From positions 1 through 52,112 of the forward strand of contig WNDY01000033.1 in assembly GCA_009914555.1 (NCBI GenBank): a stretch of 52,112 bases of DNA, read 5' to 3'. The position numbers were made by a program, and so were the translations under genes. Positions 39,505 through 47,784 of the stretch are shown piece after piece (position 1 is the first letter of the stretch; every line of letters starts with the position of its first letter). The stretch comes from Xylophilus sp. (GTDB lineage Bacteria; Pseudomonadota; Gammaproteobacteria; Burkholderiales; Burkholderiaceae_C). The notes under the pieces were generated by a model. It saw only the letters and a list, made by a program, of their open reading frames with translations. It did not search any database and was not told the DNA's origin.

Positions 39505-40266
39505 GTGAGCATCAGCCTTGCCTCAATCTCCCGAACCACGAGAAACAGCCTGCCGCCGCGCGTCGTCATCCATGGCGCCCAGAAGGTCGGCAAGACCACC
39601 TTCGCGGCCGGCACCTACAAGCCCGTCTTTATCTGCCTTGAGGACGGCTTGGCCGGTATCGAGACGGACGCCGTAAACGAAGGTCGTGTCGTCGAAACCT
39701 TTGACGACGTCATGGCTTGGCTTGAAGTGATCAAGCAATCGGATTTCGGCACCGTCGTCGTCGACTCCCTTGACTGGCTTGAGCCCCTGGTCTGGGCCTC
39801 GGCATGCAAGCGCAACAACTGGTCGTCCATCGAGCAGCCCGGCTATGGGAAGGGCTATGTCGAGGCCAACGCCGACTGGCGTCGCTTCTTCGATGCGCTG
39901 AGCGACCTTCGGGCGCATCACGGCAAGGCCGTCATTCTCATCGCACACAGCGCAGTCAAGCGCTTCGAGGCGCCCGATGTCGAGGCCTTCGATCGCTACG
40001 AGCTGAAGCTCCAGAAGGGTCCACTGGGTCTCGCCATCGAGTGGGCCGACATCATCGGATTCGCACAGGAAGAGATGGCGATTAAGAAGGAAAAGGACGG
40101 CTTCAACAATACGCGCGCACGTGGCATCGGAACTGGCCGGCGCGTACTCCACGTCAACTCCAAACCCTCGTTCATCGCCGGCAACCGTTATGGGATGCCA
40201 GACACCGTCGATCTGTCCTGGGGTGCCCTCGTCAACGCGATGACTCCCGCCGCGCAGGCGGCATAA
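39505..40266 (+). CDS. Sak4-like RecA-fold ATPase (recombination)
   Basis: 253 residues from GTG 39505. Walker A GAQKVGKTT at about 24-32, Walker B FGTVVVDSLDWL near 82-93 and a further Ser/His motif (VILIAHSAVKRF). This is the small RecA-like ATPase family of phages (Sak4/ATP-binding protein), which anneals strands together with a phage SSB. The SSB-like DUF669 protein and a nuclease follow. Confidence 0.85.
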   Translation: MSISLASISRTTRNSLPPRVVIHGAQKVGKTTFAAGTYKPVFICLEDGLAGIETDAVNEGRVVETFDDVMAWLEVIKQSDFGTVVVDSLDWLEPLVWASACKRNNWSSIEQPGYGKGYVEANADWRRFFDALSDLRAHHGKAVILIAHSAVKRFEAPDVEAFDRYELKLQKGPLGLAIEWADIIGFAQEEMAIKKEKDGFNNTRARGIGTGRRVLHVNSKPSFIAGNRYGMPDTVDLSWGALVNAMTPAAQAA

Positions 40267-40302
40267 CTCTCGATCCTCTACGAAAGCACAGGAACCCCGA
40301 AC

Positions 40303-40812
40303 ATGGCAAACCTTTTTGGCTCTTACGATCCCAATGCCGAGGCGCAAGCTGAATTCAGCGCCATCCCGACCGGCGAGTATCTCTCGGTCATCGTCGATAG
40401 CGACATGAAGCCAACCAAGAGCGGCGATGGCGAATTTCTCGAGCTCACTTACCAGGTGAGCGAAGGCGAGTACAAGGGACGCAAGGTGTGGGCACGTCTC
40501 AACCTGAAAACCCCGAACGCACAGGCTCAGGAAATCGCGAACCGCCAGTTCGCCAGCATCCGCGAAGCCACCGGCGTGGCGAATCCGCGCGACTCCCAGG
40601 AGCTGCACAACAAGCCCCACATCATTCGCGTCGAGTTCATCCCGTCGGGTACCAGCCAGAAGAATGGCTACGTCACGAATCGCGATGCCAACGAAGTGAA
40701 AGCCTGGAAAAAGATCGAGGGTGTTACGCCGATCGTCGGCGCCGCGAGCTCGGCACCTGCCGCGAACCAGTCGGCCGAGACGCCACCTTGGAAGCGCAAC
40801 CAGGCAGCCTGA
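40303..40812 (+). CDS. DUF669 protein, phage ssDNA-binding-like
   Basis: 169 residues. Core pattern PTGEYLSVIVDSDMKPTKSG, EFLELTYQVSEGEYKGRKVW and ARLNLKTPNAQAQEIANR is that of DUF669, an OB-fold-like family that replaces SSB in phage recombination modules. The flexible end closes with PPWKRNQAA. The start lies behind GGAACCCCGAAC, a leader that recurs before the nuclease gene. Confidence 0.82.
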   Translation: MANLFGSYDPNAEAQAEFSAIPTGEYLSVIVDSDMKPTKSGDGEFLELTYQVSEGEYKGRKVWARLNLKTPNAQAQEIANRQFASIREATGVANPRDSQELHNKPHIIRVEFIPSGTSQKNGYVTNRDANEVKAWKKIEGVTPIVGAASSAPAANQSAETPPWKRNQAA

Positions 40813-41098
40813 TCAAATCAGCCCAGCCGGCGGTGGCGCACATAACACCGGCACTGGTTTAAGGCGGGTACCTCCGCTCGGTGCGAGCTGCGACCTGACT
40901 CAAAGCGCGGATGGCCGCGCAGGTAATGCGAGAGCGTAGTCGGAAGCGGCAACACCGAGTTCACGTGGATCTGCTCCGGCCGATCCACCACTCGCCGAGA
41001 AGCCAGCGCGGGGAGTCTCGATACAAGTTCCGCGTAAAGCCACAGATCGAGTGACCGCCGGGAATAGACCGGCATCCCTATCGAAAGAGAACCCGAAC
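40813..41098 (+). other. 286-base gap in the early operon without a clear gene
   Basis: No plus-strand frame with a start signal is seen. A minus-strand frame (40818-41114) looks unnatural. The stretch ends with the ribosome-site region AAAGAGAACCCGAAC of the next gene. Its length is odd in an operon where genes otherwise overlap, so it may hold an RNA or a lost gene. Confidence 0.4.
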
Positions 41099-42208
41099 AT
41101 GGCCCTTCTCCCAACTCAAGCCGTCAACGACCCCACTCTGGATGCGATCAACGCCGCGGTCCAGAATGTAAACAACCTCCAAAAGCCGCGCCCGTATTTA
41201 GGCATGTCCGCGATTGGCATGGAGTGTGAGGCATTCCTGTGGCGGAACTTCCGTTGGTGTGGCCCGTCTGGCGGTGGATTCGACGCTAAATCCCTCATGA
41301 ACTTCGAGGATGGTCACCGCACCGAGGATCTCATGGCCGATCGCCTTCGGATGGTGCCGGGCGTGGAGCTGTACACGCTCGACCCGTCGACGGGTCAGCA
41401 GTTCGGGTTCTCCGACCTTGGCGGTCACTTCCGTGGCCACATCGATGGGGCAATCCGGGGCATCCTCCAGGCTCCGAAGGCTTGGCATATGTGGGAGAAC
41501 AAGGCCAGCGAGAAGGGCCCGCACGAGCTGGCGAAGGCGAAGGAAAAGCACGGGGAGAAGGCGGCGCTCGCCGCATGGAACCCTACCTATCACGCCCAGG
41601 CAATCCTCTACATGCACTACGGCGCTATGGATCGCCACTATCTAACTTGCACATCACCAGGCGGCCGCCTACCGATTACGAGCGTCCGTACGGACGCTGA
41701 CGATGCCGAGGCTGAGCGCCTAAAGGCCAAAGCGGAGCGGGTCATCTTCGCGGGCGAGCCGCTGGCAAGAATCGGCGGCGACGCGACGTTCTGGAAGTGC
41801 AAGACATGCGTCATGGCCTCGCAGTGCCATGGGACCGCCCTGCCCTCCGTCTCATGCCGTACGTGTGCCCACGCGACGCCGGAGCGCGACGGCGACGGCC
41901 GTTGGTCTTGTGCTCGCTGGAAATCGGATATCCCTATCGACGCCCAGAGGACGGGGTGCGACGAGCATCGATACATTCCAGCGCTCCTTTCTCGCTGGGG
42001 ATCTGCGACTGACGCCAGCGAGACCGAGAACTGGATCGAGTACACGACGCCCGAGCGTGTAGTTTTCCGCAACGGCGTCCGCGGTCCTGGGTCGTTCGCG
42101 TCGAGCGAATTGGCGGCTATGTCGCTGGCGATGCTGGGTGACCGCCTGGCGAACGAGATCCGGAATGAATTCGATGGGCGATTTGTTCCCGCCGAGAACG
42201 CGGCCTGA
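41099..42208 (+). CDS. PD-(D/E)XK (Cas4/RecB-like) exonuclease
   Basis: Start ATG 41099 gives 369 residues. Catalytic motifs: GHFRGHIDGAIRG (Asp at about 122) and MWENKAS (Glu-Asn-Lys, about 136-140), with YHAQAILYM as the QxxxY-like helix. C-terminal cysteines, CKTCVMASQCHG and CRTCAHA plus a further CARWK, suggest a metal site, perhaps Fe-S as in Cas4/AddB. It would resect DNA for the annealing pair upstream. Confidence 0.85.
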   Translation: MALLPTQAVNDPTLDAINAAVQNVNNLQKPRPYLGMSAIGMECEAFLWRNFRWCGPSGGGFDAKSLMNFEDGHRTEDLMADRLRMVPGVELYTLDPSTGQQFGFSDLGGHFRGHIDGAIRGILQAPKAWHMWENKASEKGPHELAKAKEKHGEKAALAAWNPTYHAQAILYMHYGAMDRHYLTCTSPGGRLPITSVRTDADDAEAERLKAKAERVIFAGEPLARIGGDATFWKCKTCVMASQCHGTALPSVSCRTCAHATPERDGDGRWSCARWKSDIPIDAQRTGCDEHRYIPALLSRWGSATDASETENWIEYTTPERVVFRNGVRGPGSFASSELAAMSLAMLGDRLANEIRNEFDGRFVPAENAA

Positions 42209-42259
42209 TCGCGACTCGATGCACCGGCCCATCACACACGATCACTCCGCGAGAAACTC

Positions 42260-42568
42260 ATGAACGAACGTAACTGTGGCCGTCTTGGCAAGCACACCGT
42301 ATCAAGCTGCGCGGAGCGCGCTGCCGCCTTTGTTGTCGAATATGCCGTGGCTCGGGCAGTTTGTATTGCGCCGGACGGAACCGTGACTGTCGAGGCCCCT
42401 GATCATGTGATCGATAACGAGTTGGTCGGTGTGTACACGGCGGAGCGCGGCCACTTCGAACTGTGGCGCCAGATCTCGATCGACCTGGATGAGACAGTTC
42501 GCGAGCGTCGCATAGCCGGCGGCACCCATTACAAGCACCGTGCGGCGGTCACGAGGAAGGTGGCGTGA
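42260..42568 (+). CDS. Hypothetical early protein
   Basis: 102 residues. Start ATG 42260. Alpha/beta sequence with AERAAAFVVEYAVARAVCIA, then GVYTAERGHFELWRQISIDL. It ends overlapping the helicase start (GTGATG). No family recognised; a helper of the helicase is possible from the coupling. Confidence 0.6.
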   Translation: MNERNCGRLGKHTVSSCAERAAAFVVEYAVARAVCIAPDGTVTVEAPDHVIDNELVGVYTAERGHFELWRQISIDLDETVRERRIAGGTHYKHRAAVTRKVA

Positions 42569-44379
42569 TGAAACTTCGCCCCTACCAGCAAAAGGCCCTC
42601 ACCGCCTGCTGGGACTTCCTCCGCAATCGCGAAGGCAACCCAGCCCTGGTCCTGCCCACAGGCGCAGGCAAATCGCCCCTCATGGCTGCGATCGCCATGG
42701 AAGCCGTTCAAGGCTGGGGCGGCCGCGTTGGCATCTTGGCGCCTCGCCAAGAGCTCGTGGAGCAGAACAGCGAAAAGCTGAAGGCACTGTGGCCCGAGGC
42801 GCCCGTTGGCATCTATGCCGCGGGCCTGCGCAGGCGAGACCGCTTCAACAAGATCCTGTACATGCAGATCCAGAGCGTCGCCAAACGAGCTCATCAGCTC
42901 GGCCGTTTCGATCTGCTCGTAGTGGACGAGGGGCAGGACATCCCACTCGGCGGCGATGGCATGTACCTGACCTTCATCCGCGAGTGCCAGAAGTTCAACG
43001 CGAACCTTAGGGTCATCGTGCTGACCGCGACGCCCTACCGCCTCCAGGGAAAGGCCGTACCGATCTGCGGACCGAACTACGTCGTGAACGATATCGCCTA
43101 TGAGGCCCGCGTCGGCGATCTGATTCACGACGGCTATCTCTCCCAGTTGGTCAGTCAAGGGGGGCAGCTGCCGGACCTGTCGACGGTTCGGCTACGTGGC
43201 GGCGAATACGTCGAGGGCGAGTTGGCCGGCGCCATGCTTCCGCTGGTTCGCAGCACCGTGGCTGACCTCCTGGCGCGCACCACGGGCAGGCGTTGCGGAA
43301 TCGCCTTCTGCGTCAACGTGGAGCACGCCCTCGCCGTAAGGGATGCGCTACTGGCACACGGGGAGACCGTCTGCATCGTCCACCAGGGGAGCGCCGGTCG
43401 AGACGATGCGTTCTCCGGTCACCGGTCCGGAAAGTACAGTTGGATGGTGAATGTCAATGTCGCTGCCGTCGGCTATGACAACCCGATCATCGACGTGGTC
43501 GCCATGCTGCGGCCGACCAAGTCTCCGGGCATGTATTACCAGCAGGTAGGCCGAGGCTTCCGCCCGGTTTACGCGAGCGGCTATGACCTCGAAGAGCTGT
43601 CGGAGCGCTTGGCGGCCCTGGCGTCCGGCGGCAAGCCAAACTGCCTGGTCCTGGACTACGCGGGGAATATGCTCGAGCACGGGCCGGTGGATGCGATCCG
43701 CGTCCGAGCTGCGCGCCCAAGGAAGGCCGCGCACGTCGAGCGCGGCACATCCAAGGAATGCCCCAAGTGCAGGGAGCTAGTTCCCATGCAGGCACGCATC
43801 TGCCCAGGTCGCGATGCTCAAGGGAATCAGTGCACGCAGGTTTGGGGAAGCCTAGACCCAGCCCATTCGGACCGCCCAGTGGATGCGCCGGTGCTCTCCC
43901 ATTGCCGCGAACGGGCTATCCACGTGCACCCTGTGAATTCCGTCGCATACGCCAGGCACGAGAAGGGTGGCAAAACTCCATCCCTCAAGGTGACCTACCA
44001 GTGCGGCATGCGTCGCTTCAACGAGTGGGTCTGCATCGAGCACGCCGGCATGCCGAGAGCCAAGGCCCTGCGCTGGTGGCAGGCGAGGAGTGCCGAACAG
44101 TGCCCGCGGACCATCGAAGAGGCCCTGCCGCTCGCTTGGCAGCTACCGCGCCCCCTTTTCATCACCGTCGACGAAACCGACAAGTACCCGGAGATCTTGG
44201 CGCATGAGTTTGCAGAGGCCGAACGCGAACCAGCGCCTGCATCTGATCGAGGCGATGCGCAACGCCTTGATGGCAATGGAGTCACTACCGGTGCTGACGC
44301 CGTGCCTGGAGTGCGCCGAGTTCCGGGATGGCTGGTGTCAGCAGTGGAAGCAAACCGTACCGGAAAGCGCGCAGCTTGA
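42568..44379 (+). CDS. Superfamily 2 helicase (DEAD/DEAH-like)
   Basis: 603 residues from ATG 42568 (a GTG just before it is possible). Motifs in order: Q-like LRPYQQKAL, Walker A VLPTGAGKSPL, Ib-like, DEGQ (motif II, in VVDEGQDIP), LTATPYR (III), then a C-terminal RecA domain with VAAVGYDNP and QQVGRGFRP (VI). A zinc site CPKC...CPG...C lies at about 393-423. It would act in phage replication or recombination. The last 58 codons overlap the next gene in another frame. Confidence 0.9.
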   Translation: MKLRPYQQKALTACWDFLRNREGNPALVLPTGAGKSPLMAAIAMEAVQGWGGRVGILAPRQELVEQNSEKLKALWPEAPVGIYAAGLRRRDRFNKILYMQIQSVAKRAHQLGRFDLLVVDEGQDIPLGGDGMYLTFIRECQKFNANLRVIVLTATPYRLQGKAVPICGPNYVVNDIAYEARVGDLIHDGYLSQLVSQGGQLPDLSTVRLRGGEYVEGELAGAMLPLVRSTVADLLARTTGRRCGIAFCVNVEHALAVRDALLAHGETVCIVHQGSAGRDDAFSGHRSGKYSWMVNVNVAAVGYDNPIIDVVAMLRPTKSPGMYYQQVGRGFRPVYASGYDLEELSERLAALASGGKPNCLVLDYAGNMLEHGPVDAIRVRAARPRKAAHVERGTSKECPKCRELVPMQARICPGRDAQGNQCTQVWGSLDPAHSDRPVDAPVLSHCRERAIHVHPVNSVAYARHEKGGKTPSLKVTYQCGMRRFNEWVCIEHAGMPRAKALRWWQARSAEQCPRTIEEALPLAWQLPRPLFITVDETDKYPEILAHEFAEAEREPAPASDRGDAQRLDGNGVTTGADAVPGVRRVPGWLVSAVEANRTGKRAA

Positions 44380-44416
44380 TGGCTGCGATGCGTGGAATGA
44401 GCAAGTCCCATTTTAA
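44204..44416 (+). CDS. Small cysteine-motif protein overlapping the helicase end
   Basis: Start ATG 44204 (MSLQRPNANQRLHLIEAM) gives 70 residues. The spacing C-x2-C-x7-C (CLECAEFRDGWC), then GCDAW, is a recurring pattern of small phage proteins that probably bind zinc. It shares 176 bases with the helicase gene in another frame. Here the helicase frame is the less natural of the two. Confidence 0.6.
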   Translation: MSLQRPNANQRLHLIEAMRNALMAMESLPVLTPCLECAEFRDGWCQQWKQTVPESAQLDGCDAWNEQVPF

Positions 44417-44426
44417 AGGAATCCGC

Positions 44427-44693
44427 ATGACCACCGACAAGACCAGCCAGGTTGCCGAAGTGAAAACGTACAAGGTTTTCCAAAGTCGGTTGCTCGTCGA
44501 TCCGCACAACCGGCTCAATCCTGACTGCCACCACAAGGTGGTCATCTACGCCAATGTGGCTGCTTTGCTTGGTGAGCGGGACCGGCTGAGAAATGCCCTG
44601 GTAAAGATCGCAAACCAGGGGCCGGAACTGAACCCGGAATGGAAACACTGGAGCGACATCGCCCGCGAAGCCCTGGAAGGAGCATCCGCATGA
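44427..44693 (+). CDS. Hypothetical early protein (MTDKT-start family, first)
   Basis: 88 residues from ATG 44427 behind AAAGGAATCCGC. Begins MTTDKTSQVAEVKTYKVFQ. A beta part (HKVVIYANVAALL) and a helical end. The same start sequence recurs in the next two genes. No family recognised. Confidence 0.6.
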   Translation: MTTDKTSQVAEVKTYKVFQSRLLVDPHNRLNPDCHHKVVIYANVAALLGERDRLRNALVKIANQGPELNPEWKHWSDIAREALEGASA

Positions 44694-44965
44694 CCGACAA
44701 GACGGGCCTACTGAAAGCTTTCTACTGCAACGAATCGGAAGTCTATGCCGCGACCAACGCGGAGCATGCGGCCGAGCTAATGGATGACCTTACTGGAGCG
44801 AAGCCATCGGCAGGTTATCCCGAGGAGCTGACGGATGCGCAGCTGAATGTGCAGTATCCGGCATTCGACGAGAACGAGCAGCCGACCGGCGAGATGACCA
44901 GCATCCGCCAGATGCTCGCCGAGCACGGTGACGAACCCGGCTGGCTCTGCGGGAGTGACTGGTGA
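44690..44965 (+). CDS. Hypothetical early protein (MTDKT-start family, second)
   Basis: 91 residues from ATG 44690, overlapping the previous stop; the ribosome site is GAAGGAGCATCCGC. Begins MTDKTGLLKAFYCNESEVY; acidic throughout. Only the first few residues match the neighbours. No family recognised. Confidence 0.6.
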   Translation: MTDKTGLLKAFYCNESEVYAATNAEHAAELMDDLTGAKPSAGYPEELTDAQLNVQYPAFDENEQPTGEMTSIRQMLAEHGDEPGWLCGSDW

Positions 44966-46047
44966 TGACCATGACCGACAAGACCAGCACCGCGCCCGGG
45001 ATGTCCGATCCTTTCGAATTGATCCCGGAAGTCGTGAACGGACCGACGCCCAAGCTTTGGCGAGCATACGAAGCCTTCAACAACACGTATCTCGGCTACA
45101 ACACCCAGCAAGCTTTGCGTGCCGCGATCAATGGCGTGCTCGCCGAACGCGCCGCTATCGCCCCCACCCCCGATGTAGTGGGCGGGGATGTGGTGCCACC
45201 GGAATGGCTGTCCGAGCAGGTCGGTGGAGAATTCGATGACATGACTTCGGGCCAAGGCTATCGCCGGGGCTGGAATGACTGTCGCAAAGCGATGCTCGCC
45301 GCCCCGCGCGTACAGGGCGATGCCGAGGTAACTCCGCTGACCGATGAAGTTGGCGAGCCAATCGTGCAGAAGCTAGACAAGGCGCTTAGCGATCTCTCCA
45401 GCGCCGTCGAAGACATCGAAACCGGAAAGCACCAGTCGGCGATCCTTTCGTTTCTTCGCGGCGTCAAGGAGTACGTGAACGACGCCCGTGAAGACATTGA
45501 AGCGCTCGCCGCCCAGCCGAAGGCCGGTGAATCCCACCCTGCCGAGCAGACAAGGGGCGATGTCATCGGCTGGATGCTTCGCGATGACCAGGGCGGCACC
45601 TACTTCGACGAAACCTGCATCTGGCTGGACTACCAAGACGCGAAGGAGGCCGCCGAGGAAATGATGGACCCGGACGGCGACTTCTACACTCCCTTTCCGA
45701 TTGTCGCCGGTGATATCAACATCGCCCCGCGACAGGCTGTGCCGGATGGGCTGAACGACCCCAACAATCCGTGGCGTCGGGCGGTTGAGCATGCCGGATA
45801 TCTCGTGACGGACGTAGAGCACTATATGGAAGCGCGGAACGCCGAGAACCTGGCGTTTGAGCAGGTCGAAGGAGCAGGCGATCCGAGCGATGAGCAGGTG
45901 TCTGAACTGGAATCTGCTCAACAGGCGACTCACGAGCACTGGTGCGGCATGCACAGAGGCATCTACGAGTTCGCCAAGCGCCGCGACCGGGCAATGGCAA
46001 CTCTCGCCGCCCCGTCAGCCGGGCGGATGGGGGTGGATCGTGGGTGA
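44965..46047 (+). CDS. Ead/Ea22-like early protein (MTDKT-start family, third)
   Basis: 360 residues from ATG 44965 (ATG 44971 is equally good and gives MTDKTSTAPG). Acidic, with a helical centre (LDKALSDLSSAVEDIETGK, then FLRGVKEYVNDAREDIEALA) followed by TRGDVIGWMLRDDQGGTYF. This patchwork is typical of Ead/Ea22-like proteins of lambdoid phages, which vary greatly. Role unknown. Confidence 0.6.
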   Translation: MTMTDKTSTAPGMSDPFELIPEVVNGPTPKLWRAYEAFNNTYLGYNTQQALRAAINGVLAERAAIAPTPDVVGGDVVPPEWLSEQVGGEFDDMTSGQGYRRGWNDCRKAMLAAPRVQGDAEVTPLTDEVGEPIVQKLDKALSDLSSAVEDIETGKHQSAILSFLRGVKEYVNDAREDIEALAAQPKAGESHPAEQTRGDVIGWMLRDDQGGTYFDETCIWLDYQDAKEAAEEMMDPDGDFYTPFPIVAGDINIAPRQAVPDGLNDPNNPWRRAVEHAGYLVTDVEHYMEARNAENLAFEQVEGAGDPSDEQVSELESAQQATHEHWCGMHRGIYEFAKRRDRAMATLAAPSAGRMGVDRG

Positions 46048-46318
46048 TGTACTAAGAACATCGGTCGTTGAAGCACTTGGTCGCGAGGTTGATGCCTGTT
46101 CGGTGAACGGGTTACATGAATCGGCTGTCGCGCTCATGAAGATTCTCGACCAAGTATCAGATCTCATAGACGCTGCAACGGCGCTTCAATCGACACTCAT
46201 CGACCATACCGAGTGGGACGAAGGATGCCTCTACTACAACGGCATTTCAGTGCCCGAATTGCAGGCGCCCATGGCGTCCCTTCATGCCGCCATCCAAGCG
46301 GCCCGGAGCGCAGCATGA
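46040..46318 (+). CDS. Hypothetical early protein
   Basis: Start GTG 46040, overlapping the previous stop; 92 residues (GDVLRTSVVEALGREVDAC). Helical (SAVALMKILDQVSDLIDAA), with TEWDEGCLYYNGISVPEL. The same frame is open further upstream but there it only shadows the preceding gene. No family recognised. Confidence 0.5.
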   Translation: MGDVLRTSVVEALGREVDACSVNGLHESAVALMKILDQVSDLIDAATALQSTLIDHTEWDEGCLYYNGISVPELQAPMASLHAAIQAARSAA

Positions 46319-46348
46319 CGACCAACTACATCGCCGCCGAGGTGAGCC

Positions 46349-46630
46349 ATGGCTAAGCGCAACTGGCCAGGTCACCCTGGCATTGGAAAGCAACTTGAGG
46401 CTCATGGTGAGCTTGTAACCGTGGTCGACGTCAAATGCGGCCCCATGCTCATCGACACGAGCACATTCGACAAACCATCGGCGGATATCAGCGGAACGCT
46501 TATTCTTCGGATAAAGCGTGTTGACGGGACTGAACGATGGCTTCCACCCATCGACGCAGACAGCTTCTTGGCTTGGTGCGCAAAGCAAGACGCGAAGATC
46601 GCCGCCGCGAGGGAGGTGCCCAATGCTTAG
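46349..46630 (+). CDS. Hypothetical early protein
   Basis: 93 residues from ATG 46349. Starts MAKRNWPGHPGIGKQLEAHG; a beta core (LVTVVDVKCGPMLIDTS, TLILRIKRVDGTERWLPP). A 13-codon frame (46315-46356) runs into its start and may couple it to the gene before. No family recognised. Confidence 0.6.
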   Translation: MAKRNWPGHPGIGKQLEAHGELVTVVDVKCGPMLIDTSTFDKPSADISGTLILRIKRVDGTERWLPPIDADSFLAWCAKQDAKIAAAREVPNA

Positions 46631-46889
46631 GATTTTCTACATGGACGACTGCGAGTGGTGGATCGGTGATGCCACCGAAGCCGAGATGATCGCCGCGTTC
46701 CAGGAAGAGTATGGCGAGCGCGAGGGCATGGAGGATGAGGTATACGCACTCTCCGACGATCTTCTCGATTCCACTCCTTTCTACTACGACGAGAACGACC
46801 TGTCGCTGACGCGTACCTTCCGGGAGCAGCTTGCTCTCGAAGACCACAACGACCCTACGCCTCGCTTCTTCGCTGGCACGGAGTGGTGA
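46623..46889 (+). CDS. Hypothetical acidic early protein
   Basis: 88 residues from ATG 46623, overlapping the previous stop. Very acidic (MIAAFQEEYGEREGMEDEVY), Trp pair near the start (MDDCEWWIGD). Such acidity is common in phage inhibitors that mimic DNA, but nothing more supports that. No family recognised. Confidence 0.6.
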   Translation: MLRIFYMDDCEWWIGDATEAEMIAAFQEEYGEREGMEDEVYALSDDLLDSTPFYYDENDLSLTRTFREQLALEDHNDPTPRFFAGTEW

Positions 46890-46891
46890 CT

Positions 46892-47221
46892 ATGAGCTGG
46901 GCAATCGGTTTTGACGAGCGATGGCAACGTGATATCGGCTACGGCGTGCCGGCGACGTGCGATCACCCTGGATGCGGCAAGCAGATCGATCGCGGGCTGT
47001 CGTACGTGTGCTGCGACGAGGAGCCGTACGGCGGAAACGAAGGGTGCGGCCTGTACTTCTGCGAGCAGCATCGCGGCGACGAAGGCAAGTGCGAGCGCTG
47101 CACCGCCGGCAAGCCTCCCTTTGAGCCTACGGCCGACACGGCCGAATGGACCCACCACAAGGCTACGCACTGGAGCTGGGCTGAGTGGCGTGCCGAACAG
47201 GAGGTGCCGGGACATGGCTGA
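46892..47221 (+). CDS. Cysteine-rich zinc-finger-like early protein
   Basis: 109 residues from ATG 46892 (a GTG at 46883 is possible). About ten Cys and several His arranged as CDHPGC, VCCDEEPYG, CGLYFCEQH and CERC suggest two zinc sites. The end is Trp-rich (HWSWAEWRAEQEV). No family recognised. Confidence 0.6.
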   Translation: MSWAIGFDERWQRDIGYGVPATCDHPGCGKQIDRGLSYVCCDEEPYGGNEGCGLYFCEQHRGDEGKCERCTAGKPPFEPTADTAEWTHHKATHWSWAEWRAEQEVPGHG

Positions 47222-47435
47222 TTTCAAGGTAGGCGACCGAGTGCGTTACGTCGGTGGCTACACGCCTTTCTACGTATCGCCCAAGCCTAACGCGCTTGGC
47301 ACCGTGACGGCTGCCGCCGAAGACGCATGGTCGGCGCGCATCGAGGTCACATGGGACGACCGTCTGCGGTATTGCAAGGAGACGGATCGCCGCAACTGGC
47401 GCATGCACAAAGCCGACTTGGAGCCCCAGCCATGA
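47214..47435 (+). CDS. Small SH3-like hypothetical protein
   Basis: 73 residues from ATG 47214, overlapping the previous stop. FKVGDRVRYVGGY and a later VTWDDRLRYC are typical of small SH3/KOW-like barrels. Function unknown. Confidence 0.6.
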   Translation: MADFKVGDRVRYVGGYTPFYVSPKPNALGTVTAAAEDAWSARIEVTWDDRLRYCKETDRRNWRMHKADLEPQP

Positions 47436-47722
47436 CCCTCACCCCCGAGATGGTGGAGATCGAGCGCTGGAATTTCGAGCCGTGGGCGCATAGTCATGGG
47501 TATCGCTGTCACCGCGATGACTCGGGCGACTATCTGTATTCCGCAACTCGTGGCGCCTGGGAGGGCTGGCTGGGATCTTGTGAGCAGCGCAGAAAAGCCA
47601 TGGGCCTAGACGAAATGCTGTGCCTCGAAGTACAGCATTTCAGGATCAACGGCGTGATGCGGAAGTACGTCAGTGCCGACGCACTGCGCGCCCTCATCGA
47701 CAGGGCGGGAGGTGGGGCGTGA
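47432..47722 (+). CDS. Hypothetical early protein
   Basis: 96 residues from ATG 47432, overlapping the previous stop. Trp-rich first half (IERWNFEPWAHSHGY, YSATRGAWEGWLGSCEQR), mixed end. The pattern GAWEGWLGS recurs in phage proteins of unknown function. Last gene of the first early block before a set of opposite-strand genes. Confidence 0.6.
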   Translation: MTLTPEMVEIERWNFEPWAHSHGYRCHRDDSGDYLYSATRGAWEGWLGSCEQRRKAMGLDEMLCLEVQHFRINGVMRKYVSADALRALIDRAGGGA

Positions 47723-47784
47723 TAGCGCTAATAATGGATAGAATCCTGATTAATGCGATCGCTAATTGTAAGCTGCGTACTGCA

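Noticed and set aside
39523..40620. 365-codon minus-strand frame
   Set aside because: Exactly antisense to the Sak4-like and DUF669 genes, which have clear motifs.
42529..43158. 209-codon minus-strand frame
   Set aside because: Shadow of the helicase motif region.
46315..46356. 13-codon frame between two early genes
   Set aside because: Too short to call; may only couple translation to the gene at 46349.
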